From assembly GCA_030407085.1 (NCBI GenBank), contig CM059582.1:133489501-133553500 (forward strand): a DNA stretch of 64,000 nt, read 5' to 3'. Position 1 is the stretch's first letter; each line of letters starts with the position of its first letter. Made by a program: the position numbers and the translations under genes. This document shows, piece after piece, positions 1 to 38,799 of the stretch. The notes below the pieces were generated by a model. It did no database searches, was not told where the DNA came from, and saw nothing but the letters and a program-made list of their open reading frames with translations. The DNA is from Trichopria drosophilae (Eukaryota; Arthropoda; Insecta; Hymenoptera; Diapriidae).

Positions 1-26749
<26,749 letters not shown>

Positions 26750-26856
26750 AATAATGAAAATAATAAAAACAATGAATATAATAAAAACAATGAATATAAT
26801 AAAAATAATGAAAATAACGAAAATAATAATGATGAAAATAATGAATATAATTCTGA
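26750..26856 (+). repeat. AT-rich Asn-codon microsatellite
   Basis: Degenerate AATAATGAAAAT-type repeat with an 18-bp sub-period (AAAAACAATGAATATAAT twice near 26765-26800). In one frame it reads as Asn/Glu/Lys/Tyr-rich low complexity. It lies between the C-rich tract and the 57-bp repeat. Confidence 0.8.
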
Positions 26857-27016
26857 TGAAGACTTGATAGATAAGTCCTCTCGATCACCAATATTAAATA
26901 AAACAAAAAGGGATCAAGACTTGAAAGATAAGTCCTCTCGATCACCAATATTAATTAAAACAAAAAGAGATCAAGACTTGATTAATAAGTCCTCTCGATC
27001 TAATACCATTTTTCAA
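26857..27016 (+). repeat. 57-bp tandem repeat, about 2.7 copies
   Basis: The phrase GACTTGATAGATAAGTCCTC and close variants start at 26861, 26918 and 26975, exactly 57 bp apart. Because 57 is a multiple of three, the repeat stays open and encodes a 19-residue unit containing DL.DKSSRSPIL.KTKRDQ. The third copy is truncated and diverged. Confidence 0.85.
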
Positions 27017-27247
27017 ATCACAAATGGCAATGGCGAAGATTTCGAACCTGCTGAAAATGGAAACACTCAAAGTATAAATACATATCTCACATCAAATGTC
27101 GAAAGAAACAATAAGTCATGTAACGAATACTCTGGGTTTTCTGAGAATTACTACAAAATATGTCATGTGGTAAATGTCATGTCAAAGACAATGCCAAGAG
27201 TACAAATTCTATATTCCACAACTCAATTCGGAATATTTCAAACATAA

Positions 27248-27586
27248 GTTATCAATTAGAAAGAAAAGGTTTTCAACGAATTCCATATGATAGAGGCAAA
27301 TTTATTAAGAAATATTCCTTAGCTCTTTAATTTGTTTTAATTTTTCTATATTTTTACTTTTTACTCTTATTTTCACAGTAATATAGCATCTGATTTAGTA
27401 CTCTGACTATTTTGACTATTTCATTGCAAATAATTGTTGTAAATTTTTCTATCTGGTTTTATTTTGCGTCATATTTGTTTATTTTTGGATTGTGGTATTG
27501 ATAGTGAACTTTCGCTAACAAATTCTGAAGTTTTTGGTGAGGCAGTATTTTAACCTCACTTTGCCACGTGCTCCAAAACTATAAAC
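27248..27586. other. AT-rich stretch, probably containing the LINE 5' UTR
   Basis: No convincing gene. The first half is T-rich. The last ~100 bases before the ORF1 ATG at 27587 are more balanced in composition and probably belong to the 5' UTR of the following LINE. The true 5' boundary of that element cannot be fixed from one copy. Confidence 0.4.
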
Positions 27587-28572
27587 ATGAGTGATAAGGA
27601 TAATGATTCGGAGTGTGATTCCGAATGTGAAGAGATAAAGTGCTTTCTTTGTCCTAAGAAAGGACCGATTGTGATTGAAGATGCGGAACAATGTGAATTT
27701 TGTGGCGCTTATTTTCATAAGCAGTGTTTTCCACGTCGCATAAAGAAAGACGGCACCTATAAATGCTGTGCTAAAAGAAAAGTTTCCATTCATTTGCTAG
27801 CTAAGATGCTTAGGAGTTTATCGGATGACCTAAATTCTAAGTTTAGTAGTTTAAGCACAGATAACAAGAAATTAGCAGATGGTATGGATGATCTCAGAAA
27901 AAGTCACTCGACAGTCCAGAAAGAAATGCAATTGGTGAAAAATAAAATTAGTTCTACGGAAAAAAAGATTATTGACTTTCAACAAAATCTGGATAGCTTG
28001 AACGTCAATATAAGTAACGTTAGTACAAGGGTGCCTTCGGTCGAATCTGAAGCTCAAAAGCTGGATGAACGAATTACAAAAATTGAGGCTTCTCCGATCA
28101 ACGCACCAGATGAACTCGAATGCCTATTATCTAAATTGCAGTGCATCTCCGAGTTAAAGCAGATGGAACGTCGGGCCAAAAATGTTATTATCTGCAATTT
28201 GAAAGAGACTAACGACAACGTACTAACTGTAATCAATAACATTTTGGCGGATTCTCTGCAAGTTGATATTCGAGCAGTATCGGCAAAACGACTAGGATTA
28301 CCAGCGGATAAAAAGTGAGACCGGTATTGGCATCGCTAACTAGCTCCACTGATGTCTCTACCATTATTGGTAGATACAAACAATTTCCGGCTCCCTTACA
28401 GATCTCATCGGATAAGTCACCTGATCAACGTAAATTATACCAGATTCTACATAAAAAAGTGGAGGAATACAATATGATCCATCCGCAAGCATTGAAAATT
28501 AAATATTCCAACGGAGTTCCGGTGATCCTGGATAAAAATAATGTTAAGTGCGATCCAAAAAACTTAATGTAA
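27587..28572 (+). pseudogene. LINE ORF1 protein, PHD finger plus coiled coil, frameshifted
   Basis: Nucleic-acid-binding ORF1 protein of the LINE, expected to coat the element RNA. Starting at the ATG at 27587, Cys19, Cys22, Cys36, Cys39, His44 and Cys47, followed by CC at 60-61, form a PHD-like zinc finger. About residues 80-180 are heptad-like (Leu/Lys/Glu-rich) and probably coiled coil. The NVIICNL segment near residue 205 begins an RRM-like region. The first frame stops at 28318, and a second frame (28315-28572) continues the same protein, so a single-base indel near 28315 has broken the gene. The end overlaps the start of ORF2 by 25 bases. Family clade is inferred; the zinc finger is seen directly. 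Confidence 0.8.
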
Positions 28573-31419
28573 ATAACTTATCTTTGAAGCTTTATTATCA
28601 AAATGTAAATGGCCTGCGTATAAAGTTACAAGATTTAAACTTAGCAATATCAACTCTCTGCCCTGATATTATTTTATTGTCGGAGACACACCTCACTCCC
28701 GACTATTTGAATTCAGAACTTGGTCTGGATGGCTACAATATCTATCGCCATGACAGAAATGCTTCAACTAGCGAGTTTGCACGGGGTGGTGGTGTGTTAA
28801 TAGCAGTAAAGCGCAGTATTAAGTGTACTCAAATTATTCCTTTACATTCTACAGTTGAGCATATTTTTATCAAGCTATGGATTGGAGATAGGAAAATCAT
28901 TCTCGGTTGCACTTATATTCCGCCTAACTCTAGCAGTGATCACCACGATAAGCATCTAACTACAGTTGAAGATATAATGTTATCCAATCCAGATTGGGAC
29001 CACGCATTTTTTGGCGATTATAATCTTCCTAAAATTATGTGGAATTCTACAAATCAGCTCTCGTATAGTGCAACTTCATGGGTTCCTCCTGCGGCACATG
29101 ACATAGCTTATGCACTTTGTAACACTTTCTGTCTGCTAGATTCATCACAGATTTATCCTGTCCATTGGGATAAAGGATATACTCTGGATCTTCTTTTTTC
29201 CAATATTAAGGATATTGAGTACACTTCTCCACACGAGCCATTAGTCAACATCGATGTGCATCATCCTCCGACAGAATTTCGTATCTCCTATAGTCACCAA
29301 CCAGTCCTCAGTTTCTCAGTCGAGTGTAGAGATTATTATCGTGGTAATTTTGCGGAGATTAATAAAAGATTGAATGAAGTGGACTGGGATTTTATTCTAC
29401 AATCATCATCAGCGGATGCTATGCTGACAACTTTCTACGAGACTATCTACAACTTACTCGATCGATATGCGCCAATGAGGATAATAAGATCGAATAGTTT
29501 TCCAGCGTGGTTTAGCAATGAATTGAAGCTCATTATTAAACAAAAGAAAGTAGCGCATAAACGCTTCAAAGAAACTAACAATGCAACCGATCGAGCTGAG
29601 TTTTATAAACTGCGAGCATTGTGTATAAAAGTGCGAAATTCGTGTTATAGAAGATATATAGATTTGATTGAAAATAATGTGTCAACAAATGTAAAAGCAT
29701 TTTGGACCTTTGTAAATAGTCAGCGTAATGCGAATCAGTTCCCTAGTTATATGACATTAAATAATTTGGAAGCTTATACTGGTGAAAGTACTGTGAATCT
29801 TTTCGCTGAATATTTCCAATCGGTGTATACAACTTCTCGACTACCATCGGTGCCCCTTGTTGATTCTTTGGAAATTGCTAATTCGATTGTTGTAAGTGCG
29901 GAGGATGTTAGCTCTGCATTGAAGAATTTTAACACGAAATCAGGGCCGGGTCCTGATGGAATCCCTGGTATTTTATTAGGTAAATGTGGAGCGTCCCTGA
30001 TAAAACCTTTAGCAAGGATCTTTAACTGCTCGTTAAGTACTGGTATCTTTCCGAACCTCTGGAAACTTAGCTATATCTTACCTTTGTTTAAATCAGGTAA
30101 TAGAAATTCGATTCTCAACTACAGGCCTATCTCGATTATGAACTGTTTAGCTAAAATCTTTGACTCTATCATTGCAACAAAATTACAAGCTTTACTTGGG
30201 ACATTTATTATTCCGGAACAACATGGTTTTGTTCAGAGGCGCTCCACAGTTTCAAATCTTGCAATCTATACTAATTATATTACACGCGCTTTTCTTCAAA
30301 AGAGACAAGTTGATTGTATTTATACAGACTTTGAAAAAGCGTTCGATAGAATTAATCACACGCGGTTAGTAAGTAAGCTTTATAATTATGGGATACGTGG
30401 ACCTTTGCTTGAGTGGATAAGATCATATCTTACCGATAGATCTCAATTTGTAAAAATTAAAAACTTCGAATCTAGGTCTATAGCTTATTCTTCGGGTGTA
30501 CCTCAAGGTTCTCACCTCGGTCCGTTACCTTTTGCTTTATACGCAAATGACATCGCTTCTGAAATAAGACACTCTAAGTTTTTGATTTTTGCTGACGACT
30601 TAAAAATGTTTTCTATTATTCAATCACCTCGTGATGCCATTAAAATCCAATTGGATTTAGATAGAGTTCATCTCTGGGGATCAAGGAACGGACTAAACTT
30701 GAATATTAATAAATGTAAATCTTTTTCTTTTTACAAGTCGATTTCACCAATAGAATTTACATACAACATCTCAGGTATTAGTTTAGAAGCAGTGTCAAGT
30801 ATACGTGACCTTGGGGTAATTATGGATTCTAGTCTTAATTATCGTGAGCATATCAACTTCATTACATCCAAGGCTTACAAACTACTTGGATTTATTAAAA
30901 GAGTTACTCGAAGTTTTCGGTCAACTACAGCTTTGATATCACTGTATAAATCCTTGATCATTTCTGTTTTTAGTTATGCCTCGCCTATTTGGTCTCCTCA
31001 TATAAATTATGATATTAGTAAATTAGAATCAGTTCAGCATAAATTTCTCCGTTACCTTTCTTTTAATACAGATAGACATATGCATCCCTTCGACCATAAT
31101 TATACTCCTATAGCTCGTCAATTTAATTTCTTTTCGCTGGAATCATGTCGTAAACTGAATGATCTTAAATTTGCATACAATATTGTAAAGCGTAATATTG
31201 ACTGTAGTGAACTTGAAAGCCTATTTTCTCGCAGAGAGTTGAATTACCCTTTCAGGAACCTCAGGATTTTTGTTGAACCTCCATCTACAACAGAACTGGT
31301 CATATTTTTCACTTTATCCTAGGATAGTGAGGGAGTTCAACTCTCTACCACAAATGGCGAGGGACAGTGCGACTCTTGGAATATTTATTAATAGCATTAA
31401 GTATATACTCCGATATTAA
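28548..31419 (+). CDS. LINE ORF2: AP endonuclease and reverse transcriptase
   Basis: Replication enzyme of the LINE: nicks target DNA and reverse transcribes the element RNA onto it. The main frame (28548-31322) encodes 924 residues. Endonuclease signatures are QNVNGL near residue 18, SETHLT near 45 and FFGDYNLP near 157. Reverse transcriptase motifs are GPDGIPG, YRPISI, DFEKAFD, VPQGSHLGP and the catalytic FADD (Asp683-Asp684, codons at 30594-30599). A Jockey-like C-terminal region follows (LYKSLIISVFSYASPIW). The frame stops at 31322, but a shifted frame continues as IVREFNSLPQM and ends at the TAA at 31417-31419. One indel near 31300 has therefore truncated the normal C-terminus. Otherwise it is open throughout, so the copy is fairly young. 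Confidence 0.9.
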
Positions 31420-31542
31420 GTTAAATTTAAGTTAATTTTCTTCTATTGTTTCATTAAAATTTTATTTGGTTATGTTCATCTATATTCGATTATTATGACA
31501 GCTGTTGTATATATTATATCTATGTAAAGGGTCAATTGGCCC

Positions 31543-31576
31543 GTAAATAAATATTAAATAAATAAATAAATAAATT
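31543..31576 (+). repeat. TAAA microsatellite tail of the LINE
   Basis: GTAAATAAATATTAAATAAA followed by further TAAA units. It sits about 120 bp after the ORF2 stop and marks the 3' end of the element. Confidence 0.8.
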
Positions 31577-32750
31577 TTTCCTAAAAATAATATTCAGAAA
31601 TTACATTAAACATAAAATGATTATAAGTAAACATTACATGACATAATACATAAGTAAAAACATATTCACATATTGTTATTAAAAGCACATGAAAGTGACA
31701 GCAAAACAAAAAAAAAAACGAAATTGAAATTATTATTACTGATAATAGTTGAACATGCTATCAGAAACCAACGAAATCGAACTCACAAGCAAAGTAAATA
31801 ATTATTACAATTAGAATCGTCAAAATCAAAAAGAATCGGAAATAATTAAAAATATTATAAATGAAATTGAAACTATAATTTAAATCATTCATATAATGAA
31901 AAATAAATTTAAAAATCTTATTAAAAAAAATGTTATTCAGATTTCCCGATGCGTTTTAGATATGAATATGAATGCAAACCTTAAAATTAAATTTTTAGAT
32001 AGACGAAATATGTTTCAAATCTTTTGACAAAATTGAACAAACCACATCATGATTATCTTAAGTCTAGTTTATATGAAGCACTATCACTTACGTTAAAACA
32101 TATAATATAAATAATAATGCACCTTTGCATATACAAATATACATGTGTAATCCCATTATCTAATCAGAGAAATGTGGAAACATGCATATATGTATATGAA
32201 CATTTCTTTTTCACGACCAACATTGACACATGGAGCAAGATAAAAATAAAAAATGATTTTCTCCTCTCGAACTTTATATCTCTTTAATAATTTTCTTTTC
32301 ATTCCTAACAACCATTTTCAAGAGGCTGGAATAACGCTTAAAACAAATTTTTTTTTATTAATAATTTTTCAATTCTGTTCTGTTTTCTAGACACTATTAA
32401 GATTTTCTCATAAATCCAACAAGCTAAAAGTAATATCAAATGAAACAATATTATTCAACCAGCATGTATACATTACAGGCAATTAACAAAACTAATGAAT
32501 ACTAACCTTCACGATTAGCAATAGAATTAAAATGAAACAGTACGAATAGACAATAAAGTAAAATATAATAATGCACGAACTTCTCCAGTGAAAAAAAAAA
32601 TAACAAAAAGAATTGCGAATTGAATTACTGCATGATCAAAGTAATCGACACAAAATGAGGACAAATGTGAAAAATACGAAAATTTTAATTTTAAATGATT
32701 ACAATGAATCAAATAAAAGAAAATAAATTGAATCTCTGAAAAGAACTAAC

Positions 32751-32888
32751 CTCGTTTAAGTTAGGCTTGCCACAAATTGGTGGAGAACGAGAGTTACGAA
32801 ACAAAATGGGATCAGTGAAAACTGTTAGAGTTAATGTTATCTCGCCGTTAAGTTAGACTTGCCACAATTTGGTGGAGAGCGATGTATC
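32751..32888 (+). repeat. Diverged direct repeat, 92-bp spacing
   Basis: TTAGGCTTGCCACAAATTGG at 32761 recurs as TTAGACTTGCCACAATTTGG at 32853, each followed by TGGAGA and G-rich sequence. The CCACA-AATTGGTGG arrangement resembles an LTR end joined to a primer-binding site, but no tRNA match is established. Confidence 0.5.
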
Positions 32889-33682
32889 ACCGACTTAGCA
32901 AAAGTTAATATTTTGGTATTCGTTTCATTTGAACCTCATTGAATTTTACGATATTGCAATTGCCAACAAAATAATAGAAATATTTTTATAATATTAACAG
33001 CAACTATAGTAAAGAGTAATAACTTTCCTAAAATTAACAATTACCATATACTAACCAAAATCATTCACAAAAATTTGAAGTCGGAAATACACGAAAATAT
33101 TTATCTTTTTCTCACAACTTATCGACAGATGCGAAAAGAATCATCAAAGTGACCTTTACTTTATGTGATCGAATATATCAGTACCATCAATACATCGCTA
33201 GAACTTAAAACTTTTATACATTGGAATGAATTGTTATCATATTACTAAACGTTATGAATCGAAATCAACATATACACTGTTTATTTGCTATTGTACTACA
33301 ACTTGTACTCGAAATATATTATTACCGCAAATATGTAATATTATTATGTAAACACATACTGTACATCTACAACAATTTACAAGATTAGCGAACAAGATAA
33401 GACTCAATGTAACTGAACGCCATAATGTAATACGAATGTATACTACTTACAATAACATTGTACCAAAAAAAGTTCATAACTACGAACATATTGCAATACA
33501 AAATGCAGATGTATTTAACGTCGCAATAATCCACCACGTCATAGCGATTGTAAAAATGCGAAACTTCATGCGTTTTAGATAAAATGAATTAGGGCCACAT
33601 ATATAGAGAAAGCATTAATAAACAATATTAGCAAACAATCTACTTCTTCTACTAAAGTTGGAGGACCAACTTTCAACTCAGA

Positions 33683-33693
33683 GGGGGGGGGGG
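33683..33693 (+). promoter_or_regulatory. Probable polypurine tract
   Basis: AACTCAGAGGGGGGGGGGG directly precedes a TGTTACG LTR-type start. Purine runs at this position prime plus-strand synthesis in LTR retrotransposons. Confidence 0.55.
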
Positions 33694-34678
33694 TGTTACG
33701 TCCTACGTAACGCGCTTAGATTAGCTATTTTCGAATTGTCGTAATTGCAGATTCCGTTTATTGTAAACCAGCATCAATGAACATTATTTATTAGCTAGCA
33801 CTTAACGCATGATGCACAAACACGATCGTCGATAACTCTTAGGACTCATCAGAAAGAATCCAATTCTCACGTGCACCTTACCACATTCTAAACTATGAAC
33901 CTTCACATCCACGCCCACTCCCAAAATACCAGCGAGTATTTCGTCATCGATTCAACTGCTACAATTTCCAAGTGGGACAATATCTACACACCAATACATA
34001 AAGAGATAAAAAAGAAGATGATCTCTCTCGAGAAAAACAGTCAGTTCTCCTTCAGCAGTGGTGTCGGATAGACCCCGACAAAATTTGGATAGTGAGTGCT
34101 CTTCCAGGAGTGGCGTCGGATAGACTCCGACTAAATTCCGAAAATCGCGACTCAGCCCGACATCATCAGACTGATGGTCAACACCTAAGGAACGACATCG
34201 CGACGAAATCGGAAGTCAGCATAGTAGCAGACTGAAGTGCTCGGGAAGCGACATCGGTCATCGCACATGGTAAGCAATCCGCTTTATATTTAACAAATAT
34301 TCCATAATTAATGTTTCTTAATTAACATTCCTTAATCCCCCCACAGGAGGCGATAATTAATCGTAAATGCCTCATTTTTATTTTTATATTTTGTTATTTT
34401 TACTGAGACGAATGTGTTGATTACCTTTTAATTTTTTTTTCTCTTGATTTTAAATAAAAGGAACAACACCTTAGGGAAAATATTTTTGTTATTAGTGATA
34501 CTAGTGACTCGATTCGGCGTCGTTCTTTGAACGAAGAGGCGATCGAGCCACAAGCATCAATAGGGACTGTTAGGTTTCAATCCAGTAATATTATTATGTT
34601 CTTTCATTTTATTCTTTCTTTTGTAAAGTACACCCAGAAACCCAATATGTATTCTCCTCATATTACTAACTAGTAACA
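33694..34678 (+). mobile_element. Probable LTR (3' or partly solo) of a Ty3/gypsy-like element
   Basis: Begins TGTTACGTCC right after a purine tract and may end at TAGTAACA (34671-34678). This gives terminal TGTTAC/GTAACA inverted repeats and a length of 985 bp. It contains an AATAAA polyadenylation-type signal near 34454. It also has a pair of similar segments, GTGTCGGATAGACCCCGAC and GCGTCGGATAGACTCCGAC, near 34061 and 34111. No second copy is in the window, so the 3' boundary is uncertain. Its start resembles that of the gypsy LTR at 49281, but the bodies do not align by eye. Confidence 0.55.
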
Positions 34679-35223
34679 ATATCTAATGCATTCAATACTC
34701 GGGAATATTTAAATTTCTTTAAAACGCGAATTAAAAATCAAATATGTAATTTATTTAAAAGTACATGTAAAATTTCATTTTTTAATTTTCATTTATCGAT
34801 ATATTACTTTTTATTTTAATAAGTTTTGTAATTCTTTAAACTGTTTTTGTGTAAACAAATAGTTATTCTTATCTAAACTACAAATTTATAATACTCATAA
34901 TTTATAAGATAATATTTTTTTGTGAATCTAGGAAAAATACACAAAGAAGTTGGACACCGGAGAATCCTCGAAATTATCGCATCCCTAATTCCTTCCAACC
35001 CTTCCGTATTTTTATCTTTCTAAATAAATTAAATTGTTTACTTTGAATTTGAATTTTATTTAAATCCAACCTATATTCCTGTTCTTTTGTATTGGCAGTA
35101 GCCCCCACAAAATTTCGAACTCAGAATCGACTCTTCCAGTCAATTCCGTCTTTTCTTGGTTGTGTTGAGGTGAAGGTATTTGCAAACTTTTCATTGCAAA
35201 GCGCTTCCCCACCGGCCATAACA
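34679..35223. other. Spacer between LTR and satellite
   Basis: AT-rich to about 34930, then more balanced. No gene, RNA or mobile-element signature recognised. Confidence 0.5.
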
Positions 35224-38155
35224 CGGTAGAGAATTGACTCAAAACCATATTTTCCTTATTTCAAACAGTATTTTTGAAGAGCATGCAAAATTTTTACTTT
35301 ATAAAGAATTTTCTGCCCAAGTTATACGTATTTTACAGTAATCGTTATAAACAATAATTATTTAAACAATGATTCCGCCGCGAATTGTATCAAAACGATA
35401 TTGTCGATATTTCAAACAGTATTTTTAAATTGTTTGGAAAATTTTTATTTTATAAGGAATTCCCTGCAGAAATTATACGTATTTTACAGAAATCGTTATA
35501 AACAATGATTATTTAAACAATAATTCCGTGTCGAATTGTTTCAAAACGATATTTCAAACAGTATTTTTGAAGTGTATGCAAAAGGTTTTACTTTATAAAG
35601 AATTCCCTGCAAAAATTATATGCATTTTACAGAAATCGTTATAAACAATGATCATTTAAACAATAATTCCGTCTCGAATTGTTTCAAAACGATATTTTCG
35701 ATATTTCAAACAGTATTTTTTTAGTGTATGCAAAATTTTTACTTTATGAAGAATTCCCTGCAGAAGTTATACGCATTTTACTGAAATCGTTACAAACAAT
35801 GTTCATTTAAACATTGATTCCGTCGTGAATGGTTTCAAAACGATATTTTCGATATTTCAAACTGTATTTTTTAAGTGTATGCAAATTTTTACTATATAAA
35901 GAATTCCCTTCAGAAATTATACGCATTTTACAGAAATCGTTATAAACAATGATTATTTAAACAATAATTCCGTCTCGAATTGTATCAAAACGATATTTTC
36001 GATATTTCAAACAGTATTTTTTAAGTGTATGCAAATTTTTACTATATAAAGAATTCCCTGCAGAAATTATTCGCATTTTACAGAAATCGTTATATACAAT
36101 GATTATTTAAACAATGATTCCATCGCGAATTTTTACAAAACAACATTTTCCTTATTTCAAACAGTATTTTTGAAGAGCATGCAAAATTTTTACTTTATAA
36201 AGAATTTTCTGCCCAAGTTATACGTATTTTACAGTAATCGTTATAAACAATAATTATTTAAACAATGATTCCGCCGCGAATTGTATCAAAACGATATTGT
36301 CGATATTTCAAACAGTATTTTTGAAGGTTATGCGAAATTTTTACTTTATAAAGAATTCCCTGCAGAAATTACACGTATTTTACAGAAATCGTTATAATCA
36401 ATAATTATTTAAACAATCATTCCGTCCCGAATTGTTTCAAAACGATATTTCAAACAGTATTTATGAAGTGTATGCAAATTTTTACTTTATAAAGAATTCC
36501 CTGCAAAAATGATATGCATTTTACAGAAATCGTTATAAACAATGTTTCTTTAAACATTGATTCCGCAGCGAATTTTTTCAAAACGATATTTTCGATATTT
36601 CAAGCAGTATTTTTGAACTGTTTGGAAAATTGGAACTTTATAAAGAATTCCCTGCAGAAAGTATACGCATTTTACAGAAATTGTTATCATAAATGATAAT
36701 TTAAACAATCATTCCGTCTCGAATTCTTTCAAAACGATATTTCAAACAGTATTTATGAAGTGTATGCAAATTTTTTACTTTATGAAGAATTCCCTGCAAA
36801 AATTATATGCATTTTACAGAAATCGTAATAAACAATGATTATTTAAACAATGATTCCGCTGCCCATTGTTTCAAAACAATATTTTCCTTAATTCAAACAG
36901 TATTTTTAAAGAGCATGCCAAATTGTAACTTTATATAGAATTTCCTGCAGAAATTATACGCATTTTACTGAAATCATTACAAACAATGTTTATTTAAACA
37001 TTGATTCCGTCGTGAATGGTTTCAAAACGATATTTTCATTATTTCAAACAGTATTTTTAAAGAGCATGCCAAATTGTAACTTTATAAAGAATTTCCTGCA
37101 CCAGTTATCAGAAATCGTTATACAGAATAATTATTGAAACAATGATTCCGCCGCGAATTTTTTCAAAACGTAATTGTCCTTATGTCAAACAGCATTTTTA
37201 AAGAGCATGCTTAACTTTATAAAGAATTCCATGCAGAAATTATACGCATTTTACAGAAATCGTAATAAACAATGATTATTTAAACAATAATTCCGTCTCG
37301 AATTGTTTCAATACGATATTTTCGATATTTCAAACAGTATTTTTTTAGTGTATGCAAAATTTTTACTTTATAAAGAATTCCCTGCAGAAGTTATACGCAT
37401 TTTACTGAAATCGTTACAAACAATGTTTATTTAAACATTGACTCCGTCGTGAATGGTTTCAAAACGATATTTTCCTTATTTCAAACAATATTTTTAAATA
37501 GCATGCAAAATTTTCACTTTATAAAGAATTTTCTGCACAAGTTATCAGAAATCGTTTTAAACAATGATTATTTAAACAATGATTCCGCCGCCAATCGCTT
37601 CAAAACAATATTTTCCTTAATTCAAACAGTATTTTTAAAGAGCATGCAAAATTTTAACTTCGTGAAGAATATCCTACCCAAGTTATCAGTAATCGTTATA
37701 AAGAATGATTATTTAGATAATGATTCGGTAGAGAATTGATTCAAAACCATATTTCAAACAGTATTTTTGAAGAGCATGCAAAATTTTTACTTTATGAAGG
37801 ATTTTCTGCACAAGTTATACGCATTTTACAGTAACCGTTATAAACAATAATTATTTAAACAATCATTATGCTGCGAATTGTATCAAAACGATATTGTCGA
37901 TATTTCAAACAGTATTTTTGAATTGTTGGGAAAATTTTTACTTTATAAAGAATTCCCTGCAGAAAGTATACGCATTTTACAGAAATTGTTATCATAAATG
38001 ATAATTTAAACAATCATTCCGTCTCGAATTCTTTCAAAACGATATTTCAAACAGTATTTATGAAGTGTATGCAAATTTTTTACTTTATGAAGAATTCCCT
38101 GCAAAAATTATATGCATTTTACAGAAATCGTAATAAACAATGATTATTTAAACAA
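35224..38155 (-). repeat. Satellite array in reverse orientation, first segment
   Basis: About 20 monomers of the same ~150-bp satellite, read on the minus strand (GAATTCCCTGCAGAAATTAT on plus). Monomers are more diverged than in the left array, and several share a GGTAGAGAATTGA variant not common there. The first recognisable monomer piece starts at 35224. The segment is cut at 38155 by a LINE insertion. Confidence 0.95.
38150..38155 (+). repeat. Left target-site duplication AAACAA
   Basis: Satellite bases AAACAA at the left edge of the second LINE, matching 43535-43540. Confidence 0.75.
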
Positions 38156-38799
38156 GGTGTTAAACAGGGTGTTCCGTTACAGACGGTAAGTAGAGCAGTC
38201 GTGTCTCTTTTCGCTCCGAATTCTCGTCTGGAATTTTTGCTTAAATTCTGTTTTTGGGAGTTCAAATTTTAGTGACATTCCTCCGGAGCGGCTCGGACTA
38301 CGTTCGATGAGCATTTTTTGAGTGTCCGAGTCTTTATTCTGGAGCAAATTGAAGCTTTTTACCTCGGCATTTACTAAAGTGACAGTTGACTCTGCACCGG
38401 CTCTCGTGGTGACGTCACACGTCCGTGAGGTATTGACGGACCAATCATTTGTCACATTTCGTCGAAGGAAAAGAATTTGAAGGAGCGGATGGTTTTTTGG
38501 TGCCTGGAGCTGAAGGAGCTTTATAACAGAACCAAGTATCAACGAGGAGGGTGACATTGGTGGCTAGGTCCCAGGAATTGTTTTATACCACGCAGTTCGA
38601 TATCAGAGCTGTCTTTTCTTGCAAGACCACGGAATTTTCTCGGACAGTCGTTATCGCTTAGTTGTGCCTCGCCCCATCGATAGTCGTTGGACGTCAGCAC
38701 CTCTCGGACCCCCTACCTGAAGCACGCCGGTAATTAACCGGTGATTACAACGTGCATATACGGTCACCTGGAGTCAGGGGCGCTCCGGCTAATTAACTC
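38156..38799 (+). other. 5' UTR of the second LINE
   Basis: About 640 bp of balanced composition before the ORF1 start. Internal promoters of LINEs normally lie here. No specific core-promoter motif is called. Confidence 0.5.

Larger units (their letters stand above)
26750..27247 (+). pseudogene. Unrecognised low-complexity reading-frame fragment
   Basis: An open frame of about 165 codons continues out of the C-rich tract and stops at 27245-27247. It consists of an Asn-rich run, then the 19-residue repeats, then about 70 non-repetitive residues ending in YSTTQFGIFQT. I recognise no domain. The only upstream ATG is inside the satellite at 26216 and would add a poly-proline tract, so a genuine start is not visible. 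It could be the 3' remnant of an exon or of an element's ORF, or a chance open frame. Another frame over about 27150-27330 is also open and contains CGKCHVKD. Function unknown. Confidence 0.25.
27480..31576 (+). mobile_element. LINE (non-LTR retrotransposon), Jockey/CR1-like, near full length
   Basis: About 4.1 kb with the expected order: ORF1 with a PHD-like zinc finger and coiled coil, ORF2 with AP-type endonuclease and reverse transcriptase, a short 3' UTR, and a TAAA-repeat tail instead of poly-A. PHD-type ORF1 proteins and short tandem-repeat tails are known from the CR1/L2/Jockey group. The reverse transcriptase FADD box and the VPQGSHLGP motif fit that group. ORF1 and ORF2 each carry at least one frameshift, so this copy is unlikely to be active. 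The 5' end is approximate and no target-site duplication could be identified. Confidence 0.85.
31577..33693. other. AT-rich spacer, possibly the decayed 3' interior of an LTR element
   Basis: About 2.1 kb of AT-rich sequence with no open frame longer than about 60 codons and no domain recognised. It ends in a G-run directly before a probable LTR. It could therefore be the non-coding 3' interior of that LTR element, with its coding part lost or replaced by the LINE. That reading is inference. Confidence 0.4.
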
